From assembly GCA_000989525.1 (NCBI GenBank), contig LBON01000006.1, positions 25,246 through 89,245 on the forward strand: DNA of 64,000 nt, written 5' to 3'. The DNA comes from a candidate division TM6 bacterium GW2011_GWF2_32_72. GTDB taxonomy: Bacteria > Babelota > Babeliae > Babelales > GWF2-32-72. Made by a program: the position numbers and the translations under genes. Of the stretch, positions 26,610 through 34,136 are shown piece by piece. The notes under the pieces were generated by a model, which made no database searches, had not been told where the DNA came from, and saw only the letters and a program-made list of their open reading frames with translations. Position 1 is the stretch's first letter, and each line of letters starts with the position of its first letter.

Positions 26610-29363
26610 TTACTTACTAATATCCTTCCATGTTTTTCCTGATCGCAAACAAACTTCTAATGGCACATTCCAATCGGTTACATTTTGTAAAATATCTTGT
26701 GTAATTTTTTGAACATCTTCTACATATTTTTTTGGCACAGAAATTACAAGTTCATCATGAATTTGCAAAATAATTTTTGCACCTAAATTTATTTCTGCAA
26801 ACTTTTTTTCCAAATTTATCATACCAATCTTCATAACTTCTGCAGCAGAGCCTTGTGCGCGAGTATTGATTGCTATTCGTTTTGCAAGCTCATATAAATT
26901 TTTATTATTTTCATAAATTCCAGGAATATCTCTTTTTCGGCCAAGCCATGTCTTTACATAACCATGTTTTTTTGTTTCTTCAATTGTTTTTTCCATCCAT
27001 TCAGAAACACCTGGATATTGTGCAAAATATTTTTCTATAAATTCTTTTGCATCACTCAAAGAAATTTTTAAATCTTTTGAAAGACCGTATGGAGTCAATC
27101 CATACAAAATACTAAAATTAATTCTTTTACCAACCTGTCGCTGAGCATGTGTAACATCTTCAAATTTTTCATCAAACAAACCGGCTGCTGTCATTGCATG
27201 AATATCTAAGCCTTTTTCAAATGCAGAAAGAAGACGTTTATCCTGAGAAAGGTAAGCAAGAACACGCAATTCAATCTGTGAGTAGTCTGCAGAAATAAAA
27301 ACGTCACCAACACCAGCTTTAAAAGCTTCTCGTATTTCTGAACCGTAACCACCATCCGCTGGAACATTTTGTAAATTTGGACTTGTACTAGAAAGCCTAC
27401 CTGTTGCAACGGCAACTTGATTATAATTTGTATGAATTTTTTTTGTAAATGGATTTATAAATTCTGGCAAAGCCTCAATGTATGTACTTTTTAATTTATA
27501 AAGTTCACGATAACTTAAAATCAAACCTGGCACAGGATGAAGTTTTGCAAGAACTTCCAAAACTTCTTGATCCGTTGAATATCCTGTTTTTTTTCCGCTC
27601 TTTTTTTGAACAGGCAAACCAAGCTGATTAAATAATAGATCTTCAATTTGTTTTGGAGAATTTAAATTAATATCTTGATTTGAACTTCCAATTAAACCTA
27701 AAATTTCTTTTTTTAATTTTGATAAATCGTGATCAACTTTTTTTCCAAGATTTTCTAATTCATCTTTTGCAACAAAAATTCCAGCCATTTCCATGTTACA
27801 TAAAACATCAACAATTGGATGTTCACACTCATAATACAGCTTTTCAACACCCTCTTCTTTAAGTTTTTTTTCTAATATTTTTTTTAATCTAAATGTTTGA
27901 TGTGCATCTGCGGCCGCATATTGCGTAGCAAGATCTAAAGGCACGTAAGAAAAATCTTTATATTTATTATCTTTAACAACATCTTCAAAATTTAACATCG
28001 GTTCATTGAAATAAAATTCAGATAAATATTTAAGTCCAACTCGCTGCCAATCTTTTACAATTAATTTTGCTGCAATCAAAGTATCAAAATGAAATTCACC
28101 AATATCCCAACCTGCATTTTTTAAAACTTCTTTATCAAACTTGGCATGATGAAATATTTTTTTTATTGAATATTTTTCAAAAACTTTTTTTAATTCCGCA
28201 AATACAACATCTTTAGAAAGTTGAAAGTCAGCGGTTTCATGACCTACTGGAATATAGTATGAACAGCCTTCTTCCATGCATAAAGAAATTCCAACAAATT
28301 TATCTTGCAAAGGCATAACACCTGTTGTTTCTGTATCAATAGCAACTTCTTTTGCTTGAGAAATTTTATTACACAAATCATCTAAACCAATTTTGGTGGT
28401 TACACAAATAAAATTATATTTGCTTGCCATCGCCTCTGTTTTTTTTTCTGCCGCAAAAATTGAAGCTTGACCAAAATCTTGCAATTCTTGATCCGAAACT
28501 TCAGGTTTCATGTCCGCCAAAAGTGATTTAAATTCCAATTCTTCAAAAAGCGGTCTGGCAGAGCTCCATGAGCCGAAATCAAATTTAAGCAACGTTTTTG
28601 AAATTTCCAGGTTCAAATATTGCAACAAAAATAAATCGCGGCTTAAAAAGGCATTTTTTTCGTTATCTTCTAAAGCCTTTCTGGTTCGTGGTTTTGAAAC
28701 TTCATCCAGGTTTTCGTATAAATCTTCAAGAGAATCAAACTGAGTCACGAGCTCAAGAGCACCCTTTTGCCCAATTCCATGAACTCCCGGAATATTATCC
28801 GAAGTATCGCCTAAAAGTGCAAAATAAAATGGAAGTTTTGTAACATCAAAACCTATTTTTTCTGTAAATGATTTTTTGTCCAAAATCAAATCTTTGAATG
28901 AATCATAAAGATAAATTTTTTCACTTGTCAGAGCTTGACCCATATCTTTATCTGAAGTTATCAAAACAACATTCAAACCTTCTTTACTCAAATCTTTAGC
29001 AATAGAAAACATCAAATCATCGGCTTCTATACCTTGCTTTGCTACTTGTTTTAAACCAATTAAATTTGCAAATTCAACTATTTTTTCTTTTTGCTCAAAT
29101 AAATCACTTGGTGGAGCCTGGCGTGTAGCCTTGTACTCAGGAAAAACCTCATGCCGAGTTGTTTTCCCCTTACTATCCCAAACCAAAGCCATATACATTG
29201 GATCAAATTTTTGTGCCAACTTTTTGATCATTCTACAAAAACTATAAACAGCCTGAACAGGCTTTCCAGATGTTGTATGAATTGGTCTCATACCATAATA
29301 TGCACGATATAAAAAGGACGAACCATCAATTAAAAAAACTGTTTTCTTAGAGTCAAAATTCAT
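26610..29363 (-). CDS. polA: DNA polymerase I
   Basis: Starting at ATG 29363 (GAGGT seven bases upstream; the TTG before it is a poorer start) gives 917 residues. Three domains are visible: an N-terminal 5'-3' exonuclease (FLIDGSSFLYRAYYG, then GDTSDNIPGVHGIGQKGA), a 3'-5' proofreading domain with an intact AIDTETTG motif near residue 340, and the polymerase domain. The latter has motif A ISADYSQIELRVLAYLS near 690, O-helix KRINFSILYGLTPYGL with Phe (discriminating against dideoxynucleotides), and motif C QIHDELV near 868. It fills gaps in repair and removes RNA primers. Confidence 0.97.
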   Translation of the reverse strand: MNFDSKKTVFLIDGSSFLYRAYYGMRPIHTTSGKPVQAVYSFCRMIKKLAQKFDPMYMALVWDSKGKTTRHEVFPEYKATRQAPPSDLFEQKEKIVEFANLIGLKQVAKQGIEADDLMFSIAKDLSKEGLNVVLITSDKDMGQALTSEKIYLYDSFKDLILDKKSFTEKIGFDVTKLPFYFALLGDTSDNIPGVHGIGQKGALELVTQFDSLEDLYENLDEVSKPRTRKALEDNEKNAFLSRDLFLLQYLNLEISKTLLKFDFGSWSSARPLFEELEFKSLLADMKPEVSDQELQDFGQASIFAAEKKTEAMASKYNFICVTTKIGLDDLCNKISQAKEVAIDTETTGVMPLQDKFVGISLCMEEGCSYYIPVGHETADFQLSKDVVFAELKKVFEKYSIKKIFHHAKFDKEVLKNAGWDIGEFHFDTLIAAKLIVKDWQRVGLKYLSEFYFNEPMLNFEDVVKDNKYKDFSYVPLDLATQYAAADAHQTFRLKKILEKKLKEEGVEKLYYECEHPIVDVLCNMEMAGIFVAKDELENLGKKVDHDLSKLKKEILGLIGSSNQDINLNSPKQIEDLLFNQLGLPVQKKSGKKTGYSTDQEVLEVLAKLHPVPGLILSYRELYKLKSTYIEALPEFINPFTKKIHTNYNQVAVATGRLSSTSPNLQNVPADGGYGSEIREAFKAGVGDVFISADYSQIELRVLAYLSQDKRLLSAFEKGLDIHAMTAAGLFDEKFEDVTHAQRQVGKRINFSILYGLTPYGLSKDLKISLSDAKEFIEKYFAQYPGVSEWMEKTIEETKKHGYVKTWLGRKRDIPGIYENNKNLYELAKRIAINTRAQGSAAEVMKIGMINLEKKFAEINLGAKIILQIHDELVISVPKKYVEDVQKITQDILQNVTDWNVPLEVCLRSGKTWKDISK

Positions 29364-29630
29364 CAAATTACCTCTGCACTTTAAATTTAGTAAAACTTAT
29401 AAATAATTAAAAGTTTACCTTAAATTAAAACTAAATTCGAATGCATAAATTTTTTAGAGACCAACCCCATTTTTTTGATTCTATTGTTGATTGTTCTTCA
29501 TAAAAAATTTGTATTACATTTTCGAAATAATTTTCAACATCACTAGTCTCAAAAACTCGAATTGTTCTTTAAAACAACCATATATAATTTCCACTGACCG
29601 CTCAAATGAAATTAAACCATACACACAAAC

Positions 29631-29672
29631 AATGACATCCTTCATAACTTAAATGCCATGAAAGATGTCATT
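29631..29672 (-). terminator. probable terminator hairpin
   Basis: AATGACATCCTTCAT and ATGAAAGATGTCATT pair with one wobble over a 12-base loop, downstream of the secreted phosphatase gene. The rest of the 358 bp gap to polA is AT-rich and shows no gene. Confidence 0.65.
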
Positions 29673-29724
29673 GTTATATTTACAAAACAAAGTTGTAAAT
29701 TATATATCAGGCTCAAAAAACCCC

Positions 29725-30900
29725 TTAATTAAAACTGTATCTGACCGTAGCACAACACCAATTTTCAAAATCGTCAGTCATATTTACAACAACGCATGAA
29801 TTGGACCTAAATCGACCACTAGATAAAGTAATTGTATTAACCATACCAATGTTATTATTTTGTGTATTAATTCTATGGGCCCCATATAGCCAAATATCTT
29901 TTGCAAACACATTATAATGCTGATGACCTCTAAAAATAGCCTTTAAGGCAAAATTCTTAGATTTAAGATTTACAATACTTTTTAATAATACGTCCTTATC
30001 CATGACCAAACTATCTTTAATTGGATAAAAACCATCAATATACCCCCAATTAAAATCTGGAACTATATTATGTAAATTGATTCCATATCTCACATATTGA
30101 TATTTTTCAGGTATCCTAAAAAATTTAATCTCATTTTTTTGTTGAACTGATTGCTCTAAAAAATTTTTAAGTTCAGGCATGTCACAAAAAGCACTATGAG
30201 ACGCACAAATAAAATTTACAAATCCCTTAGCGTTTTCTACACCAAAAAATACTGCCAGAGGTAAATTAAAAATAAATTTTCGCAATGCTATCCAAGCATC
30301 TGGTATTAACACATTTAAATTTGTATTAACATTCCTAAATATTAAATTGTATTGTTCACAATCATCAGGACTATTTATAGACCAAGTATCATCATGGTTT
30401 CCGCGAGTTAAAAAAACATTGTAAGGATTAGCTATTTTTAATTTTGCAAGTAAATATACAACTGTTTCTGAATACAAGCCTCTATCACAAAAATCACCCG
30501 TAAAAAATAAATTTACACTCATTCCATTGGTAGCAAATATTTCATAGTCATCAGAAATAATAATAAAATTCGTAGCAACTAAAGCATCCAAAATATTTAT
30601 CAAAGAATGAATATCTCCATGAATATCGCCTATAAAAATAGAACACTGCGGTGCTTTTGTAACAATTGAAGCAACTGTAAACAAACCATTATTAAACAAA
30701 TTGGAAGCTTTATTCATAACATCCACAAATTCTTGTGCATCCAAAAACGAATAAACTTTTTTATTTTTATCACCAACAGATTCAACTGGATCGTATAAAT
30801 TCAAACAATGATCACAAAACTGCTGATATGTTAACTCCGCTAATAAATTAGCGTAAAAGCTAACAACCAAAAATAAAAAAAAATATTTGAACAACTTCAT
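29725..30900 (-). CDS. secreted PPP-type metallophosphoesterase (Ser/Thr protein phosphatase-like)
   Basis: The 391-residue product has a signal peptide (MKLFKYFFLFLVVSFYANLLA) followed by a calcineurin-like domain: GDIHGD at residues 91-96, GDFCDRG at 135-141, RGNHDD at 166-171 and GHQH at 325-328. These are the PPP metal and phosphate ligands, with GNHD in place of the eukaryotic GNHE. Export of such an enzyme suggests it acts outside the cytoplasm, perhaps on host phosphoproteins, but the substrate is unknown. It lies 24 bp after a small exported gene on the same strand. SD is a G-rich GGGG. Confidence 0.82.
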   Translation of the reverse strand: MKLFKYFFLFLVVSFYANLLAELTYQQFCDHCLNLYDPVESVGDKNKKVYSFLDAQEFVDVMNKASNLFNNGLFTVASIVTKAPQCSIFIGDIHGDIHSLINILDALVATNFIIISDDYEIFATNGMSVNLFFTGDFCDRGLYSETVVYLLAKLKIANPYNVFLTRGNHDDTWSINSPDDCEQYNLIFRNVNTNLNVLIPDAWIALRKFIFNLPLAVFFGVENAKGFVNFICASHSAFCDMPELKNFLEQSVQQKNEIKFFRIPEKYQYVRYGINLHNIVPDFNWGYIDGFYPIKDSLVMDKDVLLKSIVNLKSKNFALKAIFRGHQHYNVFAKDIWLYGAHRINTQNNNIGMVNTITLSSGRFRSNSCVVVNMTDDFENWCCATVRYSFN

Positions 30901-30924
30901 TACAAACCCCCATTTATTATTTAA

Positions 30925-31269
30925 TTAAGAAACTAGGCACAATCTCCCGGCTACCGATGTTTTTTCCTTTTTATCTTTTTTGGGAAAAGACATTAATGCA
31001 TCTAATCCTTCTCTGAAAAGGCTTATAACGTTTTTGCATAAATTTAAACAAAATTTAAACGCATCAAAATTCAAAAAATCTATAAACCCAATATCCCAAT
31101 AACTAGAACAATTTCGAGTTTCATCGACAGACAAAACTTTACCAACAAACTCAGAAAATCTTAGCCCATATGACTCAACTTTATTGAGTTCAAAACAACA
31201 AACCACACAAAAAAAAGCTTGTTGTACTAATAAAAAAAGAAATAATATGAATTTAAATTTATCCATCAT
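30925..31269 (-). CDS. small exported Cys-containing protein, unknown function
   Basis: The frame opens at a TTG (31284), but ATG codons at 31269 and 31266 are better starts. The product, about 114 residues, has a strong signal peptide (KFKFILFLFLLVQQAFFC) and several Cys residues (CVVCC, NCSSYW, FCLNLC), possibly disulfide-bonded. It precedes the secreted phosphatase by 24 bp in the same direction, so both may be exported together. No family is recognised. Confidence 0.55.
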   Translation of the reverse strand: MMDKFKFILFLFLLVQQAFFCVVCCFELNKVESYGLRFSEFVGKVLSVDETRNCSSYWDIGFIDFLNFDAFKFCLNLCKNVISLFREGLDALMSFPKKDKKEKTSVAGRLCLVS

Positions 31270-31431
31270 TTTTCCATCAAACAAAAATATTTTAATAGCC
31301 TTATTTTTAGTTTAACTTATTAAAAACAATTGCCACAACAAAAGGATATTTTAGGCATAAAAACACATGGATTAAGCAAATACCTGACATTTTAATTTAT
31401 ATACTTAAATGTGATGCTTTATTTATGATTT

Positions 31432-31597
31432 TGTACGAAAATTATTAATTTGACTCAATCCTTCGACAAACTCAGAATGAAATCCTTTTTTATAATAGTT
31501 TTGATGGGTAAAGTCTGCTCTGACCATAAAATTATTTATTAGTAAAAATTTTTAAAAAAGACAGATTTCATTCTGAGCCTGTCGAAGGATTGAGTTA
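31432..31597. repeat. dispersed inverted-repeat element, copy 7 (short)
   Basis: A short form about 165 bp long: TTGTACGAAAATTATTAATT on the left, arms CCTTCGACAAACTCAG and CTGAGCCTGTCGAAGG facing each other. The right terminus is missing; it stops at the TTA stop codon of the HIT gene. The 145 bp upstream of it contain no gene I can see. Confidence 0.75.
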
Positions 31598-31936
31598 TTA
31601 TTTTTTAGATTTTTTGTTCGAAAGAACATGAAAATGAAGATGAAACACTTCTTGACCGGCATCTTTGCCACTATTAACCTGCAATCTAAAATCGCCATTG
31701 TCTTCTAGATCTTGAGCTAATTCTTTGGCCATTAACACCATTTCAGCCACTAAAGATTTATCCAAAACATCTAATGATTGAATATCTTGAACATGTTTTT
31801 TAGGAATAATTAAATAATGAGATAGAGCCTTTGGGTAAAGGTCTTTTAGAACTATCAACTCATCGGTTTCTTTAACAAACTGTACTGGAATTTCTTTTGA
31901 AATTATTTTGCAGAAAATGCAATTTTGTATACTCAT
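31598..31936 (-). CDS. HIT-family nucleotide hydrolase (HinT-like)
   Basis: The 112-residue product starts with the zinc-type CIFCKIISKEIP and ends with the histidine triad HLHFH at residues 99-103, preceded by SGKDAGQEVFH. These are the family's catalytic blocks. HinT enzymes hydrolyse nucleoside phosphoramidates such as AMP-lysine. It lies 16 bp from tRNA-Leu on the same strand and next to a shortened dispersed repeat. Confidence 0.93.
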   Translation of the reverse strand: MSIQNCIFCKIISKEIPVQFVKETDELIVLKDLYPKALSHYLIIPKKHVQDIQSLDVLDKSLVAEMVLMAKELAQDLEDNGDFRLQVNSGKDAGQEVFHLHFHVLSNKKSKK

Positions 31937-31951
31937 AGGCCCTTTTTAATA

Positions 31952-32038
31952 TGGTACCAGGGGTCGGAATCGAACCGACATGATGTCACCACCGCGAGAT
32001 TTTGAGTCTCGTGCGTCTACCAATTTCGCCACCCTGGC
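31952..32038 (-). tRNA. tRNA-Leu(CAA)
   Basis: On the minus strand, acceptor GCCAGGG pairs with CCCTGGT (one G-T). The anticodon arm CGAGA-CTCAAAA-TCTCG gives CAA, and a long variable arm (GGTGGTGACATCA-like) is present. Encoded CCA. Reads UUG codons. Confidence 0.94.
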
Positions 32039-32100
32039 CTAAAAAATCAAAGAACAAAAAAAGTGTACATTAAAAGGGGTTTGCCGTCAAATGAAGTCAA

Positions 32101-32132
32101 AAAAAAGAGGATCTAAAATAAATCCTCTTTTT
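32101..32132 (-). terminator. intrinsic terminator of the PRD/VCA operon
   Basis: AAAAAAGAGGAT and ATCCTCTTTTTT form a 12 bp stem with a nine-base loop, 20 bp after the stop of the proline-rich gene. A and T tracts flank both sides. Confidence 0.88.
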
Positions 32133-32151
32133 TACGTAAAGCTTATAAATT

Positions 32152-33210
32152 TTAATTCAAAAATTCTTTATTTAAGGTTGATACAACTTTAGTCTTATCA
32201 GACTCATTTTTGTGCTCATTTATACGCTTAATAATATCACCTTTTAAAAGGCGTTGTCCTTTAAAACGATTTGCTAGCTGTCCAGCCTGAATAGGCTTTA
32301 AACCTGTATCAACAAGAGCTACTTTAATATCCGCAACATCTTCATCTGTAAGCGGCGCAACTGTTGGCTGAGTTTGTGATGTTGCCACTGGTTGTTTTAC
32401 ACTTGGCTCAGTTTTCACTTCCGATTTTGGAACTACAACAGCCTTTTGCTCCGGTGCAGTTTCTGTCTTGGTCCCTGCCGGAGTTTTTCTTAGAGGCCTT
32501 TTAAGATCGGCTACAGACACGGTGAAATCTTGTTCTTGAGATTTTTTTGGAACGACTTCAACCTTATTAGACCCTTGCAAAGCTTTTCTTCGTTCTTGTT
32601 TCTCTTGAGCTTCCCTAAGTTCCTTCATCATATCTGACTCTGAACCTGCAGCAGTCGGAGATTTTGGTGTTACTGCCTTTGAAGGAGTCACATCTGTTTT
32701 GGCACCTACAATTGAAGCAGGCAAACCTTTTCCTGGAGGAGGTGGTGGAGGTGGCGGTGTACCAACTTTTGAACCAGTCGAAGCTTTTCCTGAAGGAGGT
32801 GGTGGAGGAGCTTGCGGTACAATACCTGATTTTGGCATCGCTGGTGGTTGTGGAGCAGTGTTTGAAACAGTCGAACCTTTTTGAGAACCTGCTCCTGGCG
32901 GTGATAGAGGTGGCGGTACAATACCCGTTTTTGGCATCACTGCTGGACTCACTTTTGGAACAACTGAACTTGATGTCTCTAGCCGGCAAGATGTACAAGC
33001 AGAAGGCTCTTCTCCGTTTGCAATTTTTAAATTATCCGTCAAATAATTTAAATTTGATTTCAAAATAGACAATTTAGGTTGGAGTTCAAGATTGGAATTT
33101 TGCTTTTTTAAACTATCTTCTATCTTGCTTAATTCAGAATTAATTTGGGCAAAATCGGCATTCAAAAATAAAAACCAACTAAATAAACAACTAATTATAA
33201 TTATTCTCAC
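32152..33210 (-). CDS. secreted proline-rich protein, putative actin-regulatory partner
   Basis: The 352-residue product starts at a GTG with GGAG eight bases upstream; residues 1-19 form a signal peptide. A short helical domain ends in a Cys pair (ACTSC, residues 71-75). A proline-rich region spans 88-165, with VPPPLSPP, APPPPPS and a run of eight prolines before GKG: profilin/SH3-type ligands as in WASP, VASP and formin FH1. At 192-211, SDMMKELREAQEKQERRKAL resembles the first helix of the WH2 motifs in the upstream gene (DLMKEI); PLRKTP at 239-244 resembles an LKKT element. The C-terminal 70 residues are helical. It lies 20 bp downstream of the VCA-like gene, with matching N-terminal layout. 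Confidence 0.75.
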   Translation of the reverse strand: MRIIIISCLFSWFLFLNADFAQINSELSKIEDSLKKQNSNLELQPKLSILKSNLNYLTDNLKIANGEEPSACTSCRLETSSSVVPKVSPAVMPKTGIVPPPLSPPGAGSQKGSTVSNTAPQPPAMPKSGIVPQAPPPPPSGKASTGSKVGTPPPPPPPPGKGLPASIVGAKTDVTPSKAVTPKSPTAAGSESDMMKELREAQEKQERRKALQGSNKVEVVPKKSQEQDFTVSVADLKRPLRKTPAGTKTETAPEQKAVVVPKSEVKTEPSVKQPVATSQTQPTVAPLTDEDVADIKVALVDTGLKPIQAGQLANRFKGQRLLKGDIIKRINEHKNESDKTKVVSTLNKEFLN

Positions 33211-33230
33211 GGTACTAACTCCTACTCATC

Positions 33231-33797
33231 CTAATCATCATTCCATCCACCTTCATCTTCATCATCTTCATCCGTAGCAGGAATTAACCACTTACGTCTT
33301 TCAGCTAACCTCTTTTCCAAAATTTCCTCTTTTGTTTCTTTTGCTGAAACAACTGGCTTCTCATTGAGTTTACGATCCTCAACTTTCTTCAAAGTTGTAC
33401 CCTTTTTAATTTCTTTCATAAGATCTGCTCTTGTTCCAGTTTTTTCTGAAGAAGGCTTCTCATTGAGTTTACGATCCTCAACTTTCTTCAAAGTTGTACC
33501 TTTTTTAATTTCATCCATAAGATCGACGTTATCTGAAGAAATCTTCTCGCTGGCTTTCTGAGCTTCAATAGGTTTTAAGTTCCCAACACAACATTTCGGA
33601 GTTCCACCCTCTGTTATGCTCACAACATCCGATAAAAAATTTGCACGAACTTCTAATTTTTTTCTCTCACTAGATTCAGGAAGTTCTGCAACTTGCAACT
33701 TCAATTTGTTTAAAGTTTCTTTAATGTCGCTAGAAACTGCTACGGCCAAACAACTACCGGAAAACAAACTCAAACAACATAAAAACAAATATCTCAT
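33231..33797 (-). CDS. secreted WH2-WH2-connector-acidic protein resembling the WASP/WAVE VCA region
   Basis: The ATG at 33797 has AGGAG ten bases upstream (a TTG at 33806 is less likely), giving 188 residues. A signal peptide is followed by a helical segment and Cys pair (PKCCVG). Two WH2 motifs follow at about residues 92-109 and 125-142: LMDEIKKGTTLKKVE and LMKEIKKGTTLKKVE, matching the actin-binding consensus LLxxIxxGxxLKKVE. Next is a basic amphipathic helix EEILEKRLAERRKWL, like the connector of WAVE (ILSRRIA), and the acidic tail ATDEDDEDEGGWNDD with a Trp four residues from the end, like the Arp2/3-binding A region. The order is that of a WASP-family activator. Export suggests host actin as target; function is inferred. 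Confidence 0.85.
   Translation of the reverse strand: MRYLFLCCLSLFSGSCLAVAVSSDIKETLNKLKLQVAELPESSERKKLEVRANFLSDVVSITEGGTPKCCVGNLKPIEAQKASEKISSDNVDLMDEIKKGTTLKKVEDRKLNEKPSSEKTGTRADLMKEIKKGTTLKKVEDRKLNEKPVVSAKETKEEILEKRLAERRKWLIPATDEDDEDEGGWNDD
33355..33528 (-). repeat. 99-bp tandem duplication encoding the two WH2 motifs
   Basis: Two nearly identical ~75 bp units starting GGCTTCTCATTGAG (33355 and 33454 on the plus strand) are offset by 99 bp, that is 33 codons. Each encodes DL(M)xEIKKGTTLKKVEDR and KLNEKP. The near identity at DNA level indicates a recent internal duplication. Confidence 0.9.
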
Positions 33798-33889
33798 AAA
33801 AAACAATCTCCTTTAAAAATATTTTTCATACAAAATAAATTTCTAAATCACGTTATTAACTTGTCAAAAAAAAATCAATTATTTCGCTA

Positions 33890-34030
33890 AATAAGCTTTT
33901 AGTAAAACTATTTAAATAACTTGATACTTCGACTATATCAAAATAACACCCACCATTAGTTTTATTTATACTTCAAGAATAAGTTGAAAATTTAATTAAC
34001 TTAGAACTTATACGAAAACTATTTACAAAT
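33890..34030. repeat. degenerate dispersed inverted-repeat element, copy 8
   Basis: AAGCTTTTAGTAAAACTATTT, then CTTGATACTTCGACTATATC and an intact AGAACTTATACGAAAA at the right. The copy is decayed and lacks the second arm. The surrounding gap 33807-34136 shows no gene. Confidence 0.6.
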
Positions 34031-34136
34031 TAATAATCAAACACATATAGTATCCAATAGATCTGTTTAAAAAAAATACTGTTACAAATTTTAATTTCTT
34101 AATGTTTCGCAATCACTCACTAAAAAAGGAGTTTTA

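Noticed and set aside
32615-33068. Several overlapping frames on both strands across the proline-rich gene
   Set aside because: Shadows of the proline/alanine codons; only the 32152-33210 frame has a signal peptide, SD and operon position.
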